Positions 33,732 through 41,983 of a DNA stretch of 44,941 nucleotides are shown in pieces. Location: NCBI GenBank assembly GCA_020348625.1, contig CP070752.1, positions 2,819,693-2,864,633 of the forward strand, written 5' to 3'. The translations under genes and the position numbers were made by a program. The stretch is from Deltaproteobacteria bacterium (GTDB taxonomy: Bacteria > Desulfobacterota > DSM-4660 > Desulfatiglandales > B25-G16). Numbering within the stretch: the first letter of the stretch is position 1; the number at the start of each line of letters is the position of its first letter. The notes below the pieces were generated by a model. It was not told the DNA's origin and made no database searches. It was given only the letters and a program-made list of their open reading frames with translations.

Positions 33732-34553
33732 ATGATCCAGACTGAACAGATTGATGAAGTCCTCAAGTTTCGGCTGGCCCGCTCATTGTTTGGCCGAGGG
33801 CTCTATTTTACCACGGCCTACTGGGTGGACGGTATGATGATCGATACGGGCTGTGCGCACACGGTCCGGGAACTGATAAACGCCTTGAAAGGACATCCGG
33901 TTGATCTCGTTGTCAATACCCACAGCCACGAGGATCATGTTGCCGGAAATGCGGCACTGCAAAAGCTTTATGGTGCCGAGGTGCTGGCGCACCCGTTAGC
34001 GCTACCCGCGATCGAGAATTTGGACAGACGACGACCACTTCACCCCTACCGGAGATTGTTGTGGGGCTACCCAGTTCCCTCCAAAGGCAAGGCTATTGGT
34101 GAAACTGTGGAGACCCGTCATCACCACTTTCAGGTAATTCACACGCCCGGCCACAGCCCGGATCATATCTGTCTCTATGAGCCTGCAAAGGGCTGGTTAT
34201 TTTCAGGGGATCTCTTTGTAGGCGGTCGAGATCGGGCACTTCGGGCCGACTACAATATTTGGCAGATAATCGAATCGCTGAAAAAGCTGGCACCCCTCGA
34301 TACTTCCCTACTTTTTCCCGGTAGCGGCTCAGTTCGCCAAAACCCTCAGGATGAGATTATCAGAAAAATCGAGTACCTGGATGACCTGGGGAAGCGCGTC
34401 CTCAGCCTTTACAACGCAGGTATGGGTTATGCCCGGATTCGTCGCAAACTATTTGGAGCCGAGATACCCCTGGCCTACTTTACGTTGGGGCACTTCAGCG
34501 GCAAGAACCTCATTCGCTCCTACGTCGAAGATAGTCCTTTTACAGGTGTATGA
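33732..34553 (+). CDS. Metallo-beta-lactamase-fold hydrolase
   Basis: The 273-residue protein has the MBL metal motif H64-x-H66-x-D68-H69 in THSHEDHVAG, a later HTPGHSPDH (metal His and a second one) and FSGDLFVGG (bridging Asp). This order matches glyoxalase II-like or LACTB2-like members. The C-terminal helical part (about 205-270, with YNAGMGYARIRRKLFGAEIP) is like those of LACTB2 and may recognise the substrate. The natural substrate is not predictable. The gene is 129 bases after the isomerase-like gene. No obvious ribosome-binding site precedes the ATG. Confidence 0.88.
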   Translation: MIQTEQIDEVLKFRLARSLFGRGLYFTTAYWVDGMMIDTGCAHTVRELINALKGHPVDLVVNTHSHEDHVAGNAALQKLYGAEVLAHPLALPAIENLDRRRPLHPYRRLLWGYPVPSKGKAIGETVETRHHHFQVIHTPGHSPDHICLYEPAKGWLFSGDLFVGGRDRALRADYNIWQIIESLKKLAPLDTSLLFPGSGSVRQNPQDEIIRKIEYLDDLGKRVLSLYNAGMGYARIRRKLFGAEIPLAYFTLGHFSGKNLIRSYVEDSPFTGV

Positions 34554-34832
34554 GCCGCGGATCGGACTCTCCGGGACACCATTTCGTATTTTCCTTAACT
34601 ACAGCCCCTCCATTGCCGATAGAAGCAATAATTACTGTTTGTTGATTCGCCGTTATTGAAACAACAACCGCTTTGTGGGACTGAAATCGCCATAGGAAAT
34701 CGCTGAACCCTGGAGTGAAGTATATTCTCAATAGCCCTGGCGCCACACCGAACTACAGCCGAGAGTCAGGATGCGAGGTTTGATGGCGGTTTTGCGAATG
34801 CTCTATGAACACCAAAAGACACCGATGACAGG

Positions 34833-36146
34833 ATGATCCCAAGCTCCATTTCCGCCCGATTTTGCGACAATGCCAACTATGCCCTGTCTTGGGCATACGT
34901 ACCCCAGATCCACCTCCTCATGGAATTCGCCGGGAGGCTCGACCCCGATCGACTGACAAGGGCATTATACCTTACCCTTCACGCCGAGCCTGTCCTAGGC
35001 TGTCGGTTTGTGCCTCGCTGGATCAATCCCTACTGGGCCAGAATTGCCGAGGACGAACTGGATAACTCGGCCTTTTTCCACGTGCTAACGGGTGATGAGT
35101 TGACCCTCGAAACCGCCTTGGAAGGTTTTCTCGTCGAACAGATCAATGAACTCCAGGGGCCTCAGGTCAAAGCACTGCTTCTAAGAGGTGAAAGCGGAGA
35201 CAGGCTTGCGCTTAAGCTAAACCACCAGGTAGCCGATGCCGGAGGCACAAAGGAATTCGGATATCTGCTGGCATCGCTTTACAGAGAGTTAGGCAACAAT
35301 GCAGATATCAATCCTGTGCCCAATTTAGGAACACGAAGCATGCGCCAAGTGTACAGCCGATTTTCGAAACGACGCCTTCTGAGCATACTGCTCACCTACT
35401 TCAAGGAATTCTTAGATAGCTCCATCCCTTACCAAAGCATGACCTATCCTATGAAATCCGATGCAAACGGCCGTCACACCTTTGTGATGAAGCGGCTTTC
35501 AGGAGAACGGGTGCGCCCAATAAAGGCTTACTGCGCTGAGATGGATGCCACCATAAATGATGTGGTGGTGGCCGCCATGCTCCGTTCGTATGTCCGTAAG
35601 ACCGGATGGAACGGCAATGGCGAGCTTAGGATGGTCGGCACCGTCGACCTGCGCCGTTACCTGCCAAACCAACGCGCTCAGGCGCTCTGCAACCTAAGCT
35701 CCTTCTATTTTATTGACCTCGGTCGTAGTCTGGGTGCTCAATTTAACGATACGTTATCGCGGGTAAAGGGGCAAATCGATAGCCTCAAAACCGATAATCT
35801 CGGGCTCGGCTTCGCGCTCGGCACCTATCTTCTCGGGCTGCCCTACCCGTTCGGCCTTAAAATGCTCATGTTCAGGGAGTATTTTTCGAAACTGGCCACT
35901 ACCGGAAACATACCGCCCTCCATGACAAATCTGGGCACAATTGATGATACTGCCCTTGACTTTGGCTCACCGGACATCACTGCTGCTGAGGTTTTGGTGC
36001 CGCCGTGCAACCCCCCATTTCTCGTCACCGGGCTCTCCGGGTATAGGGACACCCTTACCTTGAGCTTGGGCTTTCGTGAATCGGCCCTCCCCAAAGCCGA
36101 GGTAATAGGGCTTTTCGAAGTAGTTGATCAAGAACTACCATCTTAG
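34833..36146 (+). CDS. Condensation-fold acyltransferase-like protein
   Basis: The 437-residue protein looks like a stand-alone member of the chloramphenicol-acetyltransferase/condensation-domain fold, as in alcohol acyltransferases, PapA5 or wax ester synthases. The catalytic HHxxxDG motif reads N130-H131-Q-V-A-D135-A136-G137: the second His and the Asp remain, the first His is Asn and the Gly is Ala. The structural DFGWG motif reads LDFGSP near residue 380. The second His is the general base in this family, so activity is possible. A substrate cannot be deduced. It is followed by a PEP-swivel-like gene and a membrane protein gene. Confidence 0.72.
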   Translation: MIPSSISARFCDNANYALSWAYVPQIHLLMEFAGRLDPDRLTRALYLTLHAEPVLGCRFVPRWINPYWARIAEDELDNSAFFHVLTGDELTLETALEGFLVEQINELQGPQVKALLLRGESGDRLALKLNHQVADAGGTKEFGYLLASLYRELGNNADINPVPNLGTRSMRQVYSRFSKRRLLSILLTYFKEFLDSSIPYQSMTYPMKSDANGRHTFVMKRLSGERVRPIKAYCAEMDATINDVVVAAMLRSYVRKTGWNGNGELRMVGTVDLRRYLPNQRAQALCNLSSFYFIDLGRSLGAQFNDTLSRVKGQIDSLKTDNLGLGFALGTYLLGLPYPFGLKMLMFREYFSKLATTGNIPPSMTNLGTIDDTALDFGSPDITAAEVLVPPCNPPFLVTGLSGYRDTLTLSLGFRESALPKAEVIGLFEVVDQELPS

Positions 36147-36390
36147 AATTCGACGCCATCACGAACCAGTTGCCCAAGTTCGTTATAATAACCACGCCAT
36201 AAACCGTTATAGGATTTCATCGATGGCATTTCGTTTCTGTTCATATCCTGCCATTTGCCTTGCACCGTTGCACGCAATAGTTTCTTGAGTGGCCGAAATG
36301 TGGTAAATCTCACAACCTGGTCCTGCGGGGATTCTGACCGGGGTCAACAAAAGCGTAAGCTGCTATCGACGGGCCGACTTGCGATAGATT

Positions 36391-36780
36391 ATGGCAAAAA
36401 CGCGAAAAAAGATGGAGCTGATTCCTATTCCGGAAATAACGGGAGAATGCCCTACCATGCACGGGGCAACCCGTGGTGCAGTGAGGGTGCTTGTCGATTT
36501 CAAAGAGGCGAGCGGCTATATCGAAGCAACCCTCCCATCCTCAGCAGAGATTCTGGTGACACGGGAAATCGACTGGTCGTGGACTCGGATTTTGGAGCGT
36601 TTCTCCGGGGTCATCACCGACCATGGCACTCGCGTTTCCCGGGCTGCAGAGGTGCTGGTAATCATGGATAAGCCGGGAGTGCTGGGCACCAAGAAGGCAA
36701 CGCAACTGCTCGAGTCGGGAACTGAGGTGCAGGTTATATGTAGTGGAAACGTGGCACGAGTTTACTGTATTGGCGGTTAG
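36391..36780 (+). CDS. Stand-alone PEP-utilizing swivelling domain lacking the catalytic His
   Basis: The 129-residue product resembles the phosphohistidine (swivelling) domain of PEP synthase, PPDK and PTS enzyme I. The stretch FSGVITDHGTRVSRAAEVLV corresponds to the family's ITDxGGxxSHAAI. The catalytic His is replaced by Arg84, so it cannot carry a phosphoryl group the usual way. The following KPGVLGTKKATQLLESGTEV matches the family's PxxVG-x-x-A-x3-L-x-x-G-x2-V. It occurs with no ATP-grasp or PEP domain nearby. It may be a binding or regulatory relic. The start codon is weakly supported. Confidence 0.7.
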   Translation: MAKTRKKMELIPIPEITGECPTMHGATRGAVRVLVDFKEASGYIEATLPSSAEILVTREIDWSWTRILERFSGVITDHGTRVSRAAEVLVIMDKPGVLGTKKATQLLESGTEVQVICSGNVARVYCIGG

Positions 36781-36828
36781 AGCGTCCCGTAGATCGCCCG
36801 TTATTCTCGCTGTAAGGAGCAAGAGCAC

Positions 36829-37479
36829 ATGAAAGAGAACGGAGAGCCAGTCTCCGGTGAAGGGAAAGCCGAAAAGGAGGAATTCGGCGAGTTACTCAGG
36901 TACACGGTGGCGGGCTTTGCCGGGGGTTTGATAGCAGGAATACTTTTAGACTTCTTTGGATTTCAGAAGAGCCCTGTTGGGCAGTGGCTAGTCCGAACTC
37001 TTTCCGGGGAGGGAGAAAGCATCCTTGAGGGGCTATACGCCTTCCGCCGCCGTATTCGCCGTGAGATCGGTTCTCTTGCAGAGGCCTATGGCTGGGGCAA
37101 GTTATTCGGCATGATAGCTCCCTGGATAATCGATTGGGGAAGCCGCATCCTCGGAATTGATATATACGGGATCGAGAGTTTCTATATACCGTACTTCTAC
37201 GCCATGAGCGATCAAATCGGTGCAAATGTGAGTGGCTTTCTGTTTATTCGAAGAAAGGCAGGCCCATCCTCAAGGGCATTTCTTGTATATTTTCGCGAGC
37301 CGGTAATGTTGGTGAGCCTGGCGGTTATCTTTGTTGTTCCCGCCGGCTTGCTCGGTGCCCGGTTGCTCGGGTTCAGCCCGCAAACTCAGATCCTTACAGC
37401 CCTGGAGACCATTGTCGCCAATCTTTGCTGGCTGCCACCGCTTGTAGGTTGGCTTGCGGAAAGATTGCGAGCTCAATGA
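36829..37479 (+). CDS. Membrane protein of unknown function
   Basis: The 216-residue product has a charged N-terminus, a hydrophobic segment near 28-45, further hydrophobic stretches near 92-105 and 110-125, and two clear transmembrane segments at about 158-180 and 185-207. No family was recognised. AAGGAG lies about nine bases before the ATG. It starts 48 bases after the PEP-swivel-like gene, so they may be in one operon. A strong hairpin and a promoter-like sequence follow before the glycosyltransferase. Confidence 0.6.
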   Translation: MKENGEPVSGEGKAEKEEFGELLRYTVAGFAGGLIAGILLDFFGFQKSPVGQWLVRTLSGEGESILEGLYAFRRRIRREIGSLAEAYGWGKLFGMIAPWIIDWGSRILGIDIYGIESFYIPYFYAMSDQIGANVSGFLFIRRKAGPSSRAFLVYFREPVMLVSLAVIFVVPAGLLGARLLGFSPQTQILTALETIVANLCWLPPLVGWLAERLRAQ

Positions 37480-37505
37480 AAACTGAAAATGATTTTCTGT
37501 TTAAT

Positions 37506-37565
37506 TGAAGCTTGCGTCATGCCGATATGCTTAACAAGAGCATGGAACGCAGGAAGCAAGCTTCA
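37506..37565. repeat. 60-base inverted repeat (strong hairpin)
   Basis: TGAAGCTTGC (37506-37515) pairs with GCAAGCTTCA (37556-37565), and the inner CATGC/GCATG also pairs, giving a nested stem-loop between two genes. No T-run follows, so it is not a typical Rho-independent terminator. The ten bases GAAGCTTGCG occur again at 38450, without the second arm. Confidence 0.6.
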
Positions 37566-37592
37566 GTATGCTTACTTTACAAGCCTGACCTG

Positions 37593-37620
37593 TTGAATTT
37601 CAGTGCCCTTTGGATATAAT
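37593..37620 (+). promoter_or_regulatory. Sigma-70-like promoter before GT2 gene
   Basis: TTGAAT (37593-37598) and a perfect TATAAT (37615-37620) are separated by 16 bases. The expected transcription start near 37627 coincides with the ATG of the glycosyltransferase, so the message could be leaderless; a downstream start is an alternative. Confidence 0.5.
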
Positions 37621-37626
37621 GCAAAT

Positions 37627-38382
37627 ATGAGCTATCCCGAGCCTTTTAATCCTCGCTTTTCCCTTATCATCCCGGCCTACAACGAGGAGGCATATCTTCT
37701 CCACTTGTTGGATACCGTAAACGCAGCTCGCCAAAGGTATGCCGATGGGGCAGAAGCCATTGAGGTGATCGTAGCTGATAACACATCAACCGATGCAACC
37801 GCTCGTGTTGCCCGTTCTCGGGGATGCCGGGTAGTGCAGGAGCAGCGGCGCCTCATCGCGGCGGTACGCAACCGCGGCGCTCGGGCCGCCAACGGTCAGG
37901 TGCTCGCATTCGTTGACGCCGATACCAGAATCCATCCTGACACGTTCAATGCCATTGATCGCACCCTTTCAACAGGCAAGGTTATAGCCGGAGCAACCGG
38001 GGTAAAGATGGAGAGGATGTCCCTGGGAATAGCCATAAGCTTCATTGTTGTGGTTTCCATGGTCTGGCTCACCGGCATGGACACAGGAGTAGTCTTTTGC
38101 CGGAGAGAGGACTTTAATGCAGTTGGTGGGTACAACGAAGGCCGTTTGTTTGCAGAAGACGTCCAATTGCTACTGGACCTTAAGCAACTGGGCCGGTCGA
38201 AGGGGCAAAAGCTGGTCCGCATCAGATCGGCCAAGGCTATCTGCTCTACCCGCAAGTTCGACGAGCTGGGAGAATGGCATTATCTAAGGATGTTGGGTCG
38301 CCTCCTTTATGGGCTCATCTTCTCGCGGCGTTCAGTAGACAAATATGCCCTTGCCTATTGGTACGACAATCAGCGAACCTGA
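37627..38382 (+). CDS. GT2-family glycosyltransferase
   Basis: The 251-residue protein has the GT-A fold signature: FSLIIPAYNEEAYL at the start, VIVADNTSTDATARVA and the metal-binding DxD motif in FVDADTRIH. The conserved C-terminal EDVQLLLDL with the acidic ED pair follows. It transfers a sugar from a nucleotide-sugar to an unknown acceptor. A hydrophobic segment (about 130-150) could associate with the membrane. The ATG at 37627 is chosen; an in-frame GTG at 37603 lies upstream of the likely -10 box and is unlikely. No ribosome-binding site is visible, in line with a possible leaderless message. Confidence 0.88.
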   Translation: MSYPEPFNPRFSLIIPAYNEEAYLLHLLDTVNAARQRYADGAEAIEVIVADNTSTDATARVARSRGCRVVQEQRRLIAAVRNRGARAANGQVLAFVDADTRIHPDTFNAIDRTLSTGKVIAGATGVKMERMSLGIAISFIVVVSMVWLTGMDTGVVFCRREDFNAVGGYNEGRLFAEDVQLLLDLKQLGRSKGQKLVRIRSAKAICSTRKFDELGEWHYLRMLGRLLYGLIFSRRSVDKYALAYWYDNQRT

Positions 38383-38680
38383 TAAGCCTCTCTTCTAACT
38401 CCACGAAACAACGTGAGTGCGATGGCAAAACCCATCAGACATAAAAAAGAAGCTTGCGCGTCAGTAATTTGTGTATCAGGCCTCTTTCTTGATGGCTTCA
38501 TATCCAGGCCAACGCCCGCAATTAAGAGCTGACCTCCTTTGCCTGTGCCTCAAACCCAATTCGCAAAAACGAAACTCAAAAAATCTCGACAGAACAAAAA
38601 AATCGGGCTATTCATCCAGTTTTTTTGTATAAATACCTGCAAGGCACATTCTCTTTGGGTGCAATGGAGGATCTCAACTC

Positions 38681-39526
38681 ATGCATTTCTTTAAGTATCA
38701 CGCACTCGGCAATGACTATATCGTCTTAGATCCTGAAGATGTCGGAGACGAACCGACGACAGCACAAATCCGGCTGATTTGCCACCGGAACTACGGCATC
38801 GGCTCCGATGGCATTCTTTTCGGTCCGTTGGAAACCCCGGAGAATGACTTCGCCGTGCGCATCTTTAATCCCGACGGGAGCGAGGCAGAAAAGAGCGGCA
38901 ACGGTCTCCGAATCTTTTCCCGTTATCTGTGGGATAAGGGGCTGGTCGGAACGAAACCGTTTACCATCTCGACGGCTGGAGGAACGGTGCAATCTCAGGT
39001 CCACGAAGGAGGTGATCAAGTTACCGTGGATATGGGCGCGGTGAGTTTTGACAGCACCCGGATACCCGTTGAAGGCCCACCGCGAAAGGTAATCAACGAG
39101 ACCATAGCGATAAATGACCGGGAATTCAGGTTTTGTGCCGCAACTATTGGCAACCCCCACTGCGTCGTACTGCGCGATGAGGTGTCTGCGCAGGAAACTC
39201 GGAGATGGGGGCCTCTGATAGAGAATGATACCCGTTTTCCCAATCGGACCAATGTTCAGTTCATGAAGATCCTTGACCGGGGGAACATCCAGATCGAGAT
39301 CTGGGAGAGGGGAGCGGGCTATACCTTGGCCTCGGGTAGCAGCAGCAGCGCGGCAGCAGCCGTTGCCCGCCGTTTGGGTTTTTGTGATTCCAACATAATC
39401 GTGCATATGCCCGGTGGCACCCTTGAGATTACCGTTGCAGATGACTTCTCCGTATCCATGACCGGACCCGTTACCCCTATCGCCGAGGGCACCATATCAC
39501 CTGAAATGTTCGACCAGCGACTCTAA
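38681..39526 (+). CDS. DapF-like epimerase with both catalytic Cys replaced by Ser
   Basis: The 281-residue protein aligns along its length with diaminopimelate epimerase (DapF): KYHALGNDYIVLD at the start, the N-terminal active-site loop, and ERGAGYTLASGSSSSAAAAV near 210-230. DapF uses two Cys as acid and base, one in CGNG and one in ACGTG. Here they are Ser72 (EKSGNG) and Ser218 (ASGSS). Both changes are clear in the codons AGC and TCG. The DapF fold is also used by other isomerases, so the reaction may differ. A GGAGG sequence lies ten bases before the ATG. It is flanked by two long noncoding stretches and no lysine-pathway genes. Confidence 0.85.
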   Translation: MHFFKYHALGNDYIVLDPEDVGDEPTTAQIRLICHRNYGIGSDGILFGPLETPENDFAVRIFNPDGSEAEKSGNGLRIFSRYLWDKGLVGTKPFTISTAGGTVQSQVHEGGDQVTVDMGAVSFDSTRIPVEGPPRKVINETIAINDREFRFCAATIGNPHCVVLRDEVSAQETRRWGPLIENDTRFPNRTNVQFMKILDRGNIQIEIWERGAGYTLASGSSSSAAAAVARRLGFCDSNIIVHMPGGTLEITVADDFSVSMTGPVTPIAEGTISPEMFDQRL

Positions 39527-40128
39527 AGGCCTTAAGGCTCTATTTACCCGCAATGGCTGAGGCCTGAACCGCTTTGAGAACCGATCTTACTGATAAAAGC
39601 ATCAAATAGTCTAAACTATTGGGAAGGGGGCATGAGGTCTTTCCTGCTGTGACTGGCGGGAGGCCGCTGTCCTTTTCACGGCGTATCAATGGGGGAAGCC
39701 GCATCCCCGAGCTTGTCGAGGGGAATGCGGAGGGGGCAGAAAGCCCCTGTTGATACCTCGTAGAAAAGACCAGGCCGGGAGCCTTGGAACAGAGGAAAAG
39801 ACCTTATGCCCCCTCCTACATCCTTCTCGGTTATGTCGAGTGCAAACAACACTATGTTGTCGCTAGTGTGTTACAGAGAACAAATTCTTTGTCACCGAAG
39901 CCCAGCAGTTCACTCTTGGCTGTGCGGTTATACCCTTGTAGCTCTCTCATGTTCATGCCATTCTAGAAACCATATTCCCTTGTTTGCTCACGTGTCGAAC
40001 TTGTGATAGTATTTCTTGTTAGTAAACGAAGATATTCGCAGGTTTTCTTTCGGTTCCATTGTTATCCTATTGCAAGGGTTACCTTCCCTCTTTCGTGCCG
40101 AAAAGGAAGCGGAGAAAGGAGGGGCGAA
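39527..40128. other. Intergenic region with large hairpin
   Basis: These 602 bases lie between the DapF-like gene and the ferric-reductase operon. They contain the 100-base hairpin listed next. The rest, including several short frames, shows no gene-like features. Confidence 0.45.
39669..39770. repeat. 100-base imperfect palindrome / structured element
   Basis: Nested pairings stack from outside in: GTC(C)TTTTC with GAAAAGAC, GTATCAA (39683-39689) with TTGATAC (39750-39756), then CCGCATCCCC (39699-39708) with GGGGAATGCGG (39720-39730, one bulged A) closing an 11-base loop. The region is GC-rich. It may be a palindromic repeat element or a structured RNA ahead of the downstream operon; no known riboswitch pattern was recognised. 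Confidence 0.6.
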
Positions 40129-40539
40129 ATGTTCCGCAAAGAGATTCGTGGCCTGATATGGGCCTTTTTTCTCATCTCCCTTGGAGGTTTGCTGTTGCAC
40201 GTTCGCATCCATCCACCTGCCAACAGCCTGTTCAATTGGATTCCCGCTGCATTCGGTGCTGCCAATGCCTTTGTCTTGCCCTTTCTCTTTAACGGACGTG
40301 CTACCGCTCCATGGGGCTATCTTATAACCTGGGTCACCGTTGCTACCGGTACGGTAACCATGATTTACTATTCAGCAGCAAACTGGTCGCTGCCCTTGAC
40401 CGTGAAAACCGTTATGCTGTACTCAACCCTGCCCGATATCATAATCCTCTGGGCCAAGGTCTTTCTGGCCCATAAGATCCTCAGATTCCATTGGCCCAAC
40501 GGCGTTCACCTGGAGAGAGGAAGGGGGTGTGCCGAATGA
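40129..40539 (+). CDS. Small integral membrane protein, partner of ferric reductase-like protein
   Basis: The 136-residue product has about four hydrophobic segments (residues 10-25, 40-55, 65-85 and 95-115), consistent with an integral membrane protein. AAAGGAGGGG lies about six bases before the ATG. Its stop codon overlaps the start codon of the next gene (ATGA), so the two are translationally coupled and probably form a membrane complex. No family was recognised. The longer open frame to 40003 lacks a start signal. Confidence 0.75.
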   Translation: MFRKEIRGLIWAFFLISLGGLLLHVRIHPPANSLFNWIPAAFGAANAFVLPFLFNGRATAPWGYLITWVTVATGTVTMIYYSAANWSLPLTVKTVMLYSTLPDIIILWAKVFLAHKILRFHWPNGVHLERGRGCAE

Positions 40540-41936
40540 GTCGCAAAACCCATTACCCGAGCACCCTCCTCTCACCGAAATCCCGCGTCGTCCTGGGAAT
40601 CCTTCTCATTGCCGTGGCCGTGGGAATTTTGGCCGGGGCTGCCACCATAGCGTTTCACGGGCATGAAGAGCTACCCGCCTTACACGAGGGCGAAAAAGGG
40701 GGCCTCCATGAGGAGGGAAAAGCATGGCAGGGGATACCGGGAAAGATGTTCGGCCTATTGGCCGCAGCGCTGGTGTTGCTCCAATTCCCGCTGAGCGCAA
40801 AGCTCAAGTTCCTTGACCGCGTCTTTGGCTTACATCGAGTGCTCTTTATGCACAGAATTATCGGGCCTTTCACGGCCGCGTTTGCAACCTTGCACCCCAT
40901 GTTTCTGTACGCTCCGGAGGGAAAAACCCTGGGCGCCATCCGGTTAGGGATTTGGCCTGAACTTGTAGGCGTGGTGCTCTTGATTGGGGTGTGGATCGGA
41001 GCATGTCTCTCGCTCTGGAGGGCTTTTCTGGGAATACCCTACCAGATCTGGTATCGATTTCATCGCCTGGGCATGTTCAGTGCCGTAGTGCTGGTTGCCG
41101 TCCACGCCCTGAACGTGACCGGTGTCGCCAAGCAAGGCTGGCCGCTCTATGCACTGCTCATTGCCCTTATCCTCTATGTGGCCCTGTTTGTTTGGACAAA
41201 AGCGATGAAACCAAAGCTCCTGAAGCGGAGCAGGTATTCGATCTCCAAGGTATTCCCCGCGGGGAGGGATACCTACGCCGTTGAACTCTCTCCCAGCGAA
41301 GGAAGTGTTTTCGATTATGCCCCCGGCCAGTTTGCCTTTGTTACCTTTCACTCCGAATCACTGCCGGTGGAGCGCCACCCCTGGACCATCTCATCCACGC
41401 CTACCCGACCGCAAAGCCTGATCTTTACTATCAAGTGCAGTGGCGATTTCACCGCATACATAGGCAGGCTCAAGCCCGGTGATACCGCCGAAATTGACGG
41501 ACCCTATGGGCTCTTCAGCTATTTAGCCTCTGTTCGAGACACGAACCGCGAACTGGTCATGATTGCCGGGGGAGTCGGGGTCACGCCCATGCTCAGCATG
41601 CTCCGGTACATGGTTGACGTTGACCAGATGCGAAAGGCTATCCTCATATGGAGTAACAAGACTGAGGAGGATATCTTGTGTCGAGAAGAGATTGATGAGA
41701 TGGAGGCAAAACTGCCAAACTTCGCAGTGCATCACGTGCTGAGCGCGCAGGCGGATTTTCAGGGTCGCACCGGCCGCCTGAATCAAGACATGCTCAGAGA
41801 ACTTCTCTCAAACACAAGCCATGAAGCGTGTGTTTTTGTATGCGGCCCGCCGCCCATGATGGATTCGGTGTGCAGGGATCTCAAAAAGATCGGCTACAGT
41901 GCGCGCACTATATTCACCGAGAGATTCTCTTACTGA
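40536..41936 (+). CDS. Ferric reductase-like transmembrane flavoprotein
   Basis: The 466-residue protein has an N-terminal membrane part with several helices (about 20-230) containing paired His typical of heme-binding ferric reductase/NOX domains (HRVLFMHRIIG and FATLHPMF; FHRLGMF and AVHALN). An FAD-binding domain follows (about 240-350, with RHPWTISSTP) and then an NAD(P)-binding domain (GGVGVTPMLSML and CGPPPMMDSV). It would move electrons from NAD(P)H across the membrane through heme to an acceptor such as ferric iron or a periplasmic partner. Its start overlaps the stop of the small membrane protein gene. Its N-terminal helix and an extracytoplasmic His/Glu-rich loop (HGHEELPALHEGEKGGLHEE) could bind metal. 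Confidence 0.9.
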   Translation: MSRKTHYPSTLLSPKSRVVLGILLIAVAVGILAGAATIAFHGHEELPALHEGEKGGLHEEGKAWQGIPGKMFGLLAAALVLLQFPLSAKLKFLDRVFGLHRVLFMHRIIGPFTAAFATLHPMFLYAPEGKTLGAIRLGIWPELVGVVLLIGVWIGACLSLWRAFLGIPYQIWYRFHRLGMFSAVVLVAVHALNVTGVAKQGWPLYALLIALILYVALFVWTKAMKPKLLKRSRYSISKVFPAGRDTYAVELSPSEGSVFDYAPGQFAFVTFHSESLPVERHPWTISSTPTRPQSLIFTIKCSGDFTAYIGRLKPGDTAEIDGPYGLFSYLASVRDTNRELVMIAGGVGVTPMLSMLRYMVDVDQMRKAILIWSNKTEEDILCREEIDEMEAKLPNFAVHHVLSAQADFQGRTGRLNQDMLRELLSNTSHEACVFVCGPPPMMDSVCRDLKKIGYSARTIFTERFSY

Positions 41937-41983
41937 TCCCTCTTTTGCTGACTGCACCTGATCTGTAAAAAGATGGAGAGCTG

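Noticed and set aside
38726..39406. Minus-strand open frame of 226 codons
   Set aside because: It is antisense to the DapF-like gene over most of its length and shows no protein-like motifs; the DapF frame is the real one.
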